Of a stretch of 40,971 bases of DNA, positions 16,980-23,782 are shown in pieces. Source of the DNA: Clostridia bacterium (GTDB taxonomy: Bacteria > Bacillota > Clostridia > Oscillospirales > Acutalibacteraceae); assembly GCA_017481575.1 (NCBI GenBank), contig JAFUPA010000022.1, forward strand, positions 1-40,971. Reading direction: 5' to 3'. Both the position numbers and the translations under genes were made by a program. Under the pieces are notes generated by a model. It was not told where the DNA came from and searched no databases. It was given only the letters and a program-made list of their open reading frames with translations. The first letter of the stretch is position 1. Each line of letters begins with the position of its first letter.

Positions 16980-18296
16980 ATGAACGACAAACTTTTTCTT
17001 GCAGGTGCCGCACGTGAGGACACAACCCCCGAGGTCGGCACATTGCTTTACGGCTACAGACCCGATTTAGCAAGCAAATCTGTCCATGACCCGTTGTCGG
17101 TCACGGCACTTGCTGTCAGTCAGAACGGTCAGACTGCGTTGCTTCTCACAGCTGAAATCGGTGATATTCAGACAGCGTTGTGTGACGAGCTTGCAGGCGA
17201 AATTTCATTACATTGCGGTGTTGATAAAAGAAATATCTTAATCTCATCGACCCACACGCACACTGCGCCGAATTTGTCGGGCACAGTCGGTTGGGGCGAC
17301 ATTAACAGGGAGTATTACGAGAAGATTTTTCTTCCCTCTGCACTCAAGGCTTCAAAAAATGCTGTAGAGAATCTTACCCCTGCTGAAATTGCCGTAGGTG
17401 TGACCGAAAGCAAGGTCGGCATAAACCGCCGTCAGCAGTTTGAGGACGGAGTTATCGGTCTCGGACAAAATCCGCACGGTTGCTACGACCCTTTGATGAC
17501 GGTTGTGTCTCTGCGTTCGGTTGAGGATAAAAAAGGAATACTTAATCTTATTCATTACGGCTGTCACGGCACGTCTGCAGGTCTTGCCGAGGCGGTGTCA
17601 CGTGACTGGTCAGGTGTTATGATTGACCGTCTTGAGCACGAAACAAACACCTTGACCGCATTCTGGAACGGTGCAATCGGTGACGTCGGTCCACGTCTTA
17701 CCAACGGTGAAACAACAGGCAACCTTTCTTACACCCGTGAGCTTGGCGGTGTTGCGGCGGCTGACGCTGTTCGTGCTTACAAAAACAAGGGCGGATACCA
17801 CACAGGAGAGCTTGGTATTTTTAAAGACACGACACATCTTCCGTATCAGAAAATGCCTACACTTGAAGAAACCAACAAAAAGCTTGAAAGATTTGAAAAT
17901 CCCGAAACCCTAATCAATATCGACCGCCTCGAATACGAGCATTACAGCGAAACAAAGCGTTTTCTGGAAAGCGGTGGGGGAGACATTCCCGAAGCCTTCG
18001 CCTTTGACCAGACAATAATTTCGCTCGGCGACGTTGTGTTTATCCCGTTTCCGTTTGAAATGTTTTCAGAGATTGCAGTTCGTCTGCGTGAATACTCACC
18101 GTATCCGTACACGCTGTGCCTTTCCTGCACAAACGGCTACAACGTCTATCTCCCGTCAGAGGATCAGCTTTGCCGTGGTGGCTATGAGGTTGGTTGCTTT
18201 ATGTACGGTAGTCTGTTCCCTCTTGCGAACAACACCGACCAGAATATAATCAAGGAAAATCTGCGTATTATCCGCAAAAACAGAAGCGAGGTTTAA
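16980..18296 (+). CDS. Neutral ceramidase-like (PF04734 N-terminal fold) hydrolase, cytosolic
   Basis: The 438-residue protein matches the zinc-dependent neutral/alkaline ceramidase catalytic fold: GAAREDTTPE at the start, the zinc-binding block SSTHTHTAPN (His92, His94), HYGCHGTS (His196) and TNGYNVYLPSE near the end, comparable to the Tyr/Glu loop of the family. It lacks a signal peptide and the C-terminal domain of secreted ceramidases. The true substrate is thus probably an intracellular amide or ester rather than membrane ceramide. AAGGAGG precedes the ATG. The DegT aminotransferase gene starts 3 nt after its stop, so the two act together. Confidence 0.8.
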   Translation: MNDKLFLAGAAREDTTPEVGTLLYGYRPDLASKSVHDPLSVTALAVSQNGQTALLLTAEIGDIQTALCDELAGEISLHCGVDKRNILISSTHTHTAPNLSGTVGWGDINREYYEKIFLPSALKASKNAVENLTPAEIAVGVTESKVGINRRQQFEDGVIGLGQNPHGCYDPLMTVVSLRSVEDKKGILNLIHYGCHGTSAGLAEAVSRDWSGVMIDRLEHETNTLTAFWNGAIGDVGPRLTNGETTGNLSYTRELGGVAAADAVRAYKNKGGYHTGELGIFKDTTHLPYQKMPTLEETNKKLERFENPETLINIDRLEYEHYSETKRFLESGGGDIPEAFAFDQTIISLGDVVFIPFPFEMFSEIAVRLREYSPYPYTLCLSCTNGYNVYLPSEDQLCRGGYEVGCFMYGSLFPLANNTDQNIIKENLRIIRKNRSEV

Positions 18297-18299
18297 GTT

Positions 18300-19472
18300 A
18301 TGTACAGAATAGGTCAAGAAGAAATTGATGCAGTTGCACGTGCTATAAATTCAAAAGACTTCTTTAAAATCAATGGCAGCGGTCAGGAGGTTCTGAACTT
18401 TGAATCCGAGTGGAAAGCCTACACCGGTGCAGAACACTGTATACTTATGTCGTCGGGTTTTGGTGCTCTTACATCGGCACTTATCGGTCTCGGCATCGGT
18501 CCGGGAGATGAGGTAATTGTCCCTGCATATACATACATCGCAACAGCACTTGCCGTAACGGCTGTGGGCGCAATTCCCGTGATTGTAGCGTCTGACGAAA
18601 CACTCACCATTGACGTTGCAGAGGTCGAAAAGAAAATCACCAAGGCAACAAAGGCTGTAATGCCTGTTCACATTCAGGGTTTCCCGTGCAATATGGATGC
18701 ACTCACCGCTGTTGCAAAGAAATACGGCGTCGCAATCGTTGAGGACGCCTGCCAGGCAGACGGTGGCTCGTATAAGGGCAAGTATCTCGGCACAATCGGT
18801 GATGCAGGTGCATACAGCTTTAACTATTACAAGGTTATCACAGCAGGCGAGGGCGGAGCACTTGTAACCGACAATCGCAAGATTTTTGAGCGTGCGCTCA
18901 TTTATCACGATGCTTCGGCAGTTGTGTTTTTCGGTAATCAGCTTGACGAGAATTCGGAGCCTGTTTTCGGCGGTACCGAGTTCAGAGTTTCCGATATAAC
19001 AGGTGCAATTATGCGTGAACAGCTAAAAAAGCTGCCGTCAATCATTGACGATTTGCGCAAGAATAAATTTGCACTTATCGACCTTCTTAACGATAAATCA
19101 CTCGTAGCACCGTCACACGACGAAAAGGGCGATTGCGGCACAACGCTTGCACTCCGTTTTGCTTCGGCAGAAAAGACAAACGACTTTGCAAAGCAATGCG
19201 AAGAAAACGGACTTGCAATCACAATCCCGATTAACACGGGCAAGCACATCTACACAAACTGGATTCAGATTATGGAAAAGCGTGGTGCAATTCACCCTGC
19301 AATGGACCCGTTTAAGATGAAAGAAAACGAGGGCTTGCAGATGGATTATACTATGGATATGTGCCCGAAAACCCTTGATTATCTCGCACGCACAGCTTAT
19401 GTTGCAATCAATCCCGATTGGACAAAAGAGGAGCTTGAAGCCGTTGCAAAAACAGTGAACGGAGCTTTATAG
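18300..19472 (+). CDS. DegT/DnrJ/EryC1/StrS-family PLP aminotransferase
   Basis: A 390-residue PLP enzyme of the sugar-aminotransferase type. Visible motifs are MSSGFGALTSAL (phosphate-binding turn), VEDACQADGG (Asp that contacts the pyridine nitrogen) and SFNYYKVITAGEGGALVT with the Schiff-base Lys. Family members usually aminate keto-sugars or inosose-like cyclitols. The ribosome binding site GAGG lies in the end of the preceding ceramidase-like gene, with a 3-nt gap between the two. The pairing suggests a small catabolic or biosynthetic route for an amino-sugar or cyclitol compound. The substrate is unknown. Confidence 0.9.
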   Translation: MYRIGQEEIDAVARAINSKDFFKINGSGQEVLNFESEWKAYTGAEHCILMSSGFGALTSALIGLGIGPGDEVIVPAYTYIATALAVTAVGAIPVIVASDETLTIDVAEVEKKITKATKAVMPVHIQGFPCNMDALTAVAKKYGVAIVEDACQADGGSYKGKYLGTIGDAGAYSFNYYKVITAGEGGALVTDNRKIFERALIYHDASAVVFFGNQLDENSEPVFGGTEFRVSDITGAIMREQLKKLPSIIDDLRKNKFALIDLLNDKSLVAPSHDEKGDCGTTLALRFASAEKTNDFAKQCEENGLAITIPINTGKHIYTNWIQIMEKRGAIHPAMDPFKMKENEGLQMDYTMDMCPKTLDYLARTAYVAINPDWTKEELEAVAKTVNGAL

Positions 19473-19478
19473 TATGAA

Positions 19479-19503
19479 AACGGTGGCAATTTCTGCCACC
19501 GTT
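19479..19503. terminator. Bidirectional terminator between DegT and XRE genes
   Basis: Perfect 10-bp arms (19479-19488 and 19494-19503) enclose a 5-nt loop between convergent genes, followed by CTTTGTT. Confidence 0.85.
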
Positions 19504-19508
19504 CTTTG

Positions 19509-19904
19509 TTACTTATCTTTATTCAGCATTGAAATTCCGATGCAGGCAAGTCCGATACCTGTCATAATAAATCCCGATTTTATATCAATTTCATTCAGAA
19601 TTGAGGTTACGCACACCGCAACACCTGCGGCAACAGGCACGGATTTGAGTACAAGGTTTACAATCTCCTGTACCTTGCTGTTTTTTAGTATCGGCTTTGC
19701 TTTGGTATTCATAAGCTCATCGAGCGAAATACCGAGTATTTCCGCCAACTTCGGCAAGGTGTTTATATCTGGGCAGGCAACATCACGTTCCCATTTTGAA
19801 ACTGCTTTGTCGGTAATATTCAGCTTTTCTGCAAGCTCTTTTTGAGTCATACCTTTTTCTTTTCTTAACGTGCTGATGATTTCGCCCATAGTTTTGTCTG
19901 TCAT
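19509..19904 (-). CDS. XRE-family regulator with two C-terminal membrane helices
   Basis: The 131-residue protein has a helix-turn-helix domain at residues 5-62 (MTQKELAEKLNITDKAVSKW). Two hydrophobic helices follow, about 85-103 (VPVAAGVAVCVTSIL) and 112-127 (GFIMTGIGLACIGISML). This is a membrane-tethered regulator. AAAGGAG lies 9 nt before the ATG. No partner gene is adjacent; its targets are unknown. Confidence 0.88.
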   Translation of the reverse strand: MTDKTMGEIISTLRKEKGMTQKELAEKLNITDKAVSKWERDVACPDINTLPKLAEILGISLDELMNTKAKPILKNSKVQEIVNLVLKSVPVAAGVAVCVTSILNEIDIKSGFIMTGIGLACIGISMLNKDK

Positions 19905-19996
19905 ATTTATAGTCTCCTTTGTTTTGTTTACTCAATTATAATTCTGCTTTAAAATGAAGTAAACCGAACGACGGTAGAGTTTAGTAAACCGTGGGT

Positions 19997-20656
19997 TTAT
20001 AACAGCGTAAATTGATTTTTCTTAAAAACAATCAAACCCTCGTCACGCATTTTGCACAGCTCGTTTGACATTGCACTACGGTCAACCGAAAGAAAATCTG
20101 CAAGCTGTTGGCGGTTAAAGGGGATTGTGAAGGAAGAGCTGTTTTGCTTCTTTGCTTCGTCGGAAAGATAAGATATCAGCATTTCTCTTGTTGAACGCTT
20201 TGAGATGTGCCCGAGCTTTTGCACCAGCTTTCTGTTTTTGTCAGAAATAGCAAAAAACAGATTCTGCACAACTGTCGAATGAAAGCGGCACGCAGACGAG
20301 CAGACTGTCAGCATCTTTGTCAGGTTGAAAAATATTACCGTACTGTCCTCAACGGCAACAACGTCGTTTAAAATTGCACCGCTGTCGGGCGTGACATACG
20401 ACTCACCGAACATATCACCGACATCAACCATACTTATAATGCTTCGGTTACCCCAATAGTTGTCGTGCTGAATGTGTAGCTTTCCGCTGACGAGAACTGT
20501 AATGTGATTAACACTTTCGCCCTGACGGAAAACATATTCACCCTTTTGGTAAGTGCAAAGCCTTGCCTCAAGACAACCGAGCATTGAGGCGATTTCTTCT
20601 TCACTTACACCCGAAAAAAGCTGTGTTTGTTTTAAAATAGGAATAAATTTCTTCAT
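19997..20656 (-). CDS. Crp/Fnr-family regulator
   Basis: A 219-residue regulator with a cyclic-nucleotide-binding-fold sensor domain (about 10-125, FRQGESVNHITVLVSGKL) and a winged helix (about 145-215) with RQQLADFLSVDRSAMSNEL as its helix-turn-helix. The FNR-type N-terminal Cys cluster is absent, although CSSAC occurs mid-protein. I placed the start at ATG 20656; a longer reading from 20728 would cover the divergent promoter. An FNR-spaced dyad lies 15 nt upstream (20671-20684), so self-control and control of the 4Fe-4S gene are both likely. Confidence 0.9.
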   Translation of the reverse strand: MKKFIPILKQTQLFSGVSEEEIASMLGCLEARLCTYQKGEYVFRQGESVNHITVLVSGKLHIQHDNYWGNRSIISMVDVGDMFGESYVTPDSGAILNDVVAVEDSTVIFFNLTKMLTVCSSACRFHSTVVQNLFFAISDKNRKLVQKLGHISKRSTREMLISYLSDEAKKQNSSSFTIPFNRQQLADFLSVDRSAMSNELCKMRDEGLIVFKKNQFTLL

Positions 20657-20670
20657 AAAAATCACTTTCT

Positions 20671-20712
20671 GTTGTAAAAACAACGGACTTGATACAGATA
20701 TTGTATTATAAT
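20671..20712 (+). promoter_or_regulatory. Crp/Fnr-type operator and class II promoter of the 4Fe-4S gene
   Basis: GTTGT-AAAA-ACAAC (20671-20684) is a perfect 5-4-5 dyad with the FNR-site geometry. TATAAT lies at 20707-20712, with no -35 consensus 17 nt before it (CGGACT). With a start near 20719 the dyad is centred at about -41.5, the classical activator position. Confidence 0.65.
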
Positions 20713-20744
20713 ACGGTTGTAAAATCAAGAGAGGAGATTACAAA

Positions 20745-21449
20745 ATGATAAGAAAAATAATTAAAATTGATGAAGATAAATGTAACGGTTGCGGAGCTTG
20801 TGCCGCCGCCTGCCACGAGGGAGCGATTGAAATGGTGAACGGCAAAGCAAAGCTGACCCGTGAGGATTACTGCGACGGTCTGGGCGATTGCCTTCCCGCT
20901 TGCCCGACAAACGCAATCACCTTTGAGGAAAGGGAAGCCCCTGCTTATGACGAGGCGGCTGTGCTTGCCGCAAAAGAGAAGAAAGCTCCTGCCAAATTGC
21001 CATGCGGTTGCCCGGGAACGAACTCAAAATTTATTAAGAGACCTGCTCCCGCACCGTCTGTGGTCAATACCGCCCCTGCAATAAGCCAGCTTTCACAATG
21101 GCCCGTGCAGATTAAGCTTGTACCCGTGAATGCACCGTACTTTGACAACGCAAACCTGTTGATTGCGGCGGACTGTACGGCATTTGCTTACGGCAACTTC
21201 CACAACGAGTTCATCCGTAACCATATCACGCTTATCGGTTGCCCGAAGCTTGACGAGGGTGATTATTCCGAAAAGCTCACCCAGATTATCGCGAACAATA
21301 ATATTAAAAGCTTAACAATAGTCCGTATGGAGGTGCCGTGTTGCGGCGGAATTGAAAATGCGGCAAAGCGAGCCTTGCAGGCAAGCGGCAAGTTCATTCC
21401 GTGGAGGGTTGTAACGATTTCAACCGACGGCAGAGTGCTTGACAACTAA
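20745..21449 (+). CDS. 4Fe-4S ferredoxin-type protein
   Basis: This 234-residue protein has a ferredoxin domain at residues 5-70. The first cluster motif is CNGCGACAAACHEG (CxxCxxCxxxC). The second is variant, CDGLGDCLPACP. CGCP follows near residue 86, and a C-terminal alpha/beta domain holds a further pair, VPCCGG. No membrane helix is seen. Electron transfer in anaerobic redox stress, often beside hydroxylamine reductase in related genomes, is the family context. AGAGGAG precedes the ATG. Regulation by the divergent Crp/Fnr protein is likely. Confidence 0.9.
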   Translation: MIRKIIKIDEDKCNGCGACAAACHEGAIEMVNGKAKLTREDYCDGLGDCLPACPTNAITFEEREAPAYDEAAVLAAKEKKAPAKLPCGCPGTNSKFIKRPAPAPSVVNTAPAISQLSQWPVQIKLVPVNAPYFDNANLLIAADCTAFAYGNFHNEFIRNHITLIGCPKLDEGDYSEKLTQIIANNNIKSLTIVRMEVPCCGGIENAAKRALQASGKFIPWRVVTISTDGRVLDN

Positions 21450-21453
21450 AAGC

Positions 21454-21483
21454 AAAAGGCGACAGGGAAACCTGCCGCCTTTT
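21454..21483. terminator. Bidirectional terminator between 4Fe-4S and methyltransferase genes
   Basis: AAAAGGCG and CGCCTTTT arms with an inner CAGG/CCTG stem and GAAA loop, one internal mismatch. It sits between convergent genes. Confidence 0.85.
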
Positions 21484-21496
21484 GGAAATTATAAGC

Positions 21497-22255
21497 CTAC
21501 TTGTGTGCAACAAAGAAAAATCTTCTGAATTTCAAAATCACTTCACCGCTTGCTGTTATCGGGTATGCGACTTTAGTTTTTGTCAGAATCTCGTTTTCGA
21601 ATTCTTCTTTTTGTTTACTGTCAAGAACATCAAGATAAGGGCGAAGCCTTGTGCCGCGTACCCATTCGATAAGATGCTCATGTGAGGGCATTGCATGGTA
21701 ATATATCGTTTCCCACATCTCAAAGCTGTCGGAATACTGTGAAAGAATGTCGAAGTATTCTTCGGGTGTAAGAGTGTCGTTTTGTTCAAAATGTACGCCT
21801 TCGAATTTCCATTTTTTCTCCGCCGCAACATCTTTTATAATGAGGAAAAGCGGTTCCTGTTGATTCATCGGCATCTGCACAGCCAGTACACCGCCCGTGC
21901 GAAGATTTTTCATAAGCTGCGGTATTAGTTTTTTGTGGTCGGGAATCCATTGCAGACAGGCGTTTGAAAACAGTAAATCATATTCACCGTCAAGGCTTTC
22001 TGCATCGCAGACTTGAAATCGCAGGTCTTTGTGCTTGGCAGATGCTTTTTTTATCATATTTTCAGAGCTATCAATACCGAGAATATCAGCGTTCGGAAAT
22101 ACTGATTTGAGCACCACTGTGCTGTTTCCGGGTCCGCAGCCGATGTCAACAACGGTTTTTGGCTCACAATTACGTACTCTGTTTGCAAGGTCGATTGCGG
22201 GTTGGGTACGTTGCTTTTTAAACAATAAATATTTTTCAGGATTCCAATTTGACAT
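21497..22255 (-). CDS. tam: Trans-aconitate 2-methyltransferase-like SAM methyltransferase
   Basis: A class I SAM methyltransferase of 252 residues. The N terminus SNWNPEKYLLFKKQRTQPA resembles E. coli Tam closely, followed by the SAM motif VVDIGCGPGNST, LGIDSSENMI and LLFSNACLQWIPDH. Tam methylates trans-aconitate, a by-product that inhibits aconitase. I chose ATG 22255 because AAAGGAG precedes it; the frame is open to 22285 but would overlap this site. It follows the GH130 gene by 26 nt, perhaps in one transcript, without an obvious metabolic link. Confidence 0.85.
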   Translation of the reverse strand: MSNWNPEKYLLFKKQRTQPAIDLANRVRNCEPKTVVDIGCGPGNSTVVLKSVFPNADILGIDSSENMIKKASAKHKDLRFQVCDAESLDGEYDLLFSNACLQWIPDHKKLIPQLMKNLRTGGVLAVQMPMNQQEPLFLIIKDVAAEKKWKFEGVHFEQNDTLTPEEYFDILSQYSDSFEMWETIYYHAMPSHEHLIEWVRGTRLRPYLDVLDSKQKEEFENEILTKTKVAYPITASGEVILKFRRFFFVAHK

Positions 22256-22281
22256 AGTGCTACTCCTTTTTAGTTGAAATC

Positions 22282-23232
22282 TCATTTCAACAAATCGTGT
22301 TCTTTTATAAACTCCACAACCTCGTCAACCGTTGTGAATGCAAGTGCAACACTTGTGTCTGCCGCACCGTAATAAATTGCGATTTTTCCGCTTTCAGCAT
22401 CTGCAAGAGCCGCACAGGGGAACACAACGTTCGGCACGTCACCGACACACTCATACAATTCGTGCGGAGCAAGCAGGAAGCAGTCTGCACGGTGGAGAAC
22501 CTTCCATGGCTCGTTCTTGTCAAGCATAGCCGCACCCATAGCGTATGTGAAGCCGTTACAGCTTGTAAGCACACCGTGGTAGAACATAAGCCAGCCTTCG
22601 TCGGTTTCAATTGGCGTCGGTCCTGCACCGACCTTTGTCATTTCCCAATTCTTTTGCGGCGACATAACAAATCTGTGCTTGCCCCAGTATGTAAGGTCTT
22701 TGCTGTGGCTCAGGAAAATGTCTCCGTAAGGTGTGTGACCTCTGTCGCACGGGCGGATAAGAAGCAAAAACTCATCGTTAACTTTTCTCGGGAAAAGCAC
22801 GCCGTTTCTTGCAACGGGGTAGCACGCATCTTCAAGCTGTGTCCACTCTTTGAAATCTGTTGTATATGCAATGCCTATGGTTGTACCGTGAGGGGTCAGG
22901 TTAACCCACGAAAGATAGTATTTGCCCTTAATTTCGCAAAGCCTCGGGTCATAGCCTCTGAAAATAACCTTTTCTTGAAGCTCCCAATTGATTGCATCCT
23001 TACTGTAACCGACAACGAGAGTATGGTCTCGGCTGATGTCGTCCACTCTGAAAACACCTGCAAAGCCGTCACAGTAAGGCACGACTGCGGAGTTGAAAAT
23101 GCTGTTTGCACCGTAAAGATTATCTCTTGTGATAACAGGGTTTCCACTGTAACGCCAGACGGGATATTTGTATCCTTCGGGCTTGTCCTCCCACGGGATA
23201 TTGGGTATAGCCGAACCGATAATTTTTGCCAT
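22282..23232 (-). CDS. GH130 family beta-mannoside phosphorylase-type enzyme
   Basis: The 316-residue protein is a five-bladed beta-propeller of family GH130, whose members phosphorolyse beta-mannosides (mannosyl-glucose or manno-oligosaccharides) to mannose-1-phosphate. Visible motifs are NPVITRDNLYGANSIFN, the proton-donor Asp95 in FRGYDPRL, IRPCDRG, GAGPTPIETDEGWLMFYHGV and YYGAADTSVALA. No signal peptide is present, so the substrate is imported. The exact linkage cannot be read. GGAGGT stands before the ATG. Confidence 0.9.
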   Translation of the reverse strand: MAKIIGSAIPNIPWEDKPEGYKYPVWRYSGNPVITRDNLYGANSIFNSAVVPYCDGFAGVFRVDDISRDHTLVVGYSKDAINWELQEKVIFRGYDPRLCEIKGKYYLSWVNLTPHGTTIGIAYTTDFKEWTQLEDACYPVARNGVLFPRKVNDEFLLLIRPCDRGHTPYGDIFLSHSKDLTYWGKHRFVMSPQKNWEMTKVGAGPTPIETDEGWLMFYHGVLTSCNGFTYAMGAAMLDKNEPWKVLHRADCFLLAPHELYECVGDVPNVVFPCAALADAESGKIAIYYGAADTSVALAFTTVDEVVEFIKEHDLLK

Positions 23233-23259
23233 AGTGTACCTCCGAATGTTGATAGATAT

Positions 23260-23288
23260 ATTATACAGTAAAACACGGGCTGTTGCAA
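23260..23288 (-). promoter_or_regulatory. Promoter of the GH130 gene
   Basis: On the minus strand TTGCAA (complement of 23283-23288), a 17-nt spacer and TATAAT (complement of 23260-23265). It is back-to-back with the iron-type operon promoter. Confidence 0.6.
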
Positions 23289-23314
23289 TATCTACATTTT
23301 ATCCTTTATTTTTG

Positions 23315-23343
23315 TTGACAAAAAAATGAAAATGTAATATAAT
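23315..23343 (+). promoter_or_regulatory. Consensus promoter of the YgbA-ABC-NEAT operon
   Basis: TTGACA (23315-23320), 17-nt spacer, TATAAT (23338-23343): both elements match the consensus perfectly, so strong expression is expected unless repressed. The start should be near 23350. Confidence 0.85.
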
Positions 23344-23351
23344 CTTATGCA

Positions 23352-23367
23352 GTTAGCGGAGACTAAC
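23352..23367. promoter_or_regulatory. Operator 1, GTTAG-N6-CTAAC
   Basis: The inverted repeat GTTAG (23352-23356) and CTAAC (23363-23367) begins almost at the predicted transcription start. It resembles operators of DtxR/IdeR-type metal repressors (TTAG...CTAA cores). Confidence 0.6.
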
Positions 23368-23414
23368 CGAGCTTGAACGGTACGAAGTTTTTGCTGATTA
23401 TTTTTTAAAATTTG

Positions 23415-23434
23415 CAGTTAGCCTTGGCTAACTG
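23415..23434. promoter_or_regulatory. Operator 2, perfect 9-2-9 palindrome with the same core
   Basis: CAGTTAGCC-TT-GGCTAACTG at 23415-23434 contains the same GTTAG-N6-CTAAC core as operator 1, with full symmetry. It lies 21 nt before the first start codon. Two copies of one core in a leader of about 105 nt support a real binding site. Confidence 0.65.
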
Positions 23435-23455
23435 ATATTGACATACGGTGATTAT

Positions 23456-23767
23456 ATGGAAAAAGAAAAAGAATTGCGTGTCGTTACGCTGATGATAAAA
23501 AAGTATTGTAACGGTAATCACGGCACCAAAAAGGGCGAGCTTTGTGACGAATGTTCGGAGTTGCTTAAATATGTTGAGTTCAGGCGAGAAAAATGTCCCT
23601 TTGGTGACGGCAAACCGTTTTGCTCAAATTGCAGAATTCATTGCTATAAGCCGCAGATGCGAGAAAAAATCCGTGAGGTTATGCGGTACTCGGGGCCGAG
23701 AATTGTTCTTGACCACCCTGTGCTTGCAACCCGACATCTTATAGAAAGCAAGAAAGAAAAAACTTGA
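23456..23767 (+). CDS. YgbA-family (nitrous oxide-stimulated promoter) protein
   Basis: A 103-residue Cys-rich protein matching the YgbA family: LCDECSELLKYVEFRREKC, PFGDGKPFCSNCRIHCYKP, MREKIREVMRYSGPR. Eight or so Cys suggest a metal or Fe-S site. In E. coli ygbA is NsrR-controlled and aids recovery from nitrosative stress; the biochemical role is unknown. I chose ATG 23456, behind GGTGAT, over an in-frame TTG at 23438. It is the first gene of the operon with the ABC, DUF454 and NEAT-like genes. Confidence 0.9.
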   Translation: MEKEKELRVVTLMIKKYCNGNHGTKKGELCDECSELLKYVEFRREKCPFGDGKPFCSNCRIHCYKPQMREKIREVMRYSGPRIVLDHPVLATRHLIESKKEKT

Positions 23768-23782
23768 AACAGAGGCAACAAA

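Noticed and set aside
16980-18296. Calling the protein a true secreted ceramidase
   Set aside because: It has no signal peptide and lacks the C-terminal domain; only the catalytic fold is supported.
20657-20728. A 24-residue N-terminal extension of the Crp/Fnr protein
   Set aside because: It overlaps the operator and promoter of the divergent gene; ATG 20656 gives the normal family length.
22297-23271. A 324-codon open frame opposite the GH130 gene
   Set aside because: The opposite strand encodes a clear GH130 protein with family motifs; this frame shows none and covers the divergent promoter.
23345-23455. A riboswitch in the leader of the YgbA operon
   Set aside because: The leader is about 105 nt, but the only strong features are two inverted repeats with a shared core, which are better explained as protein operators; no terminator or known aptamer motif is seen.
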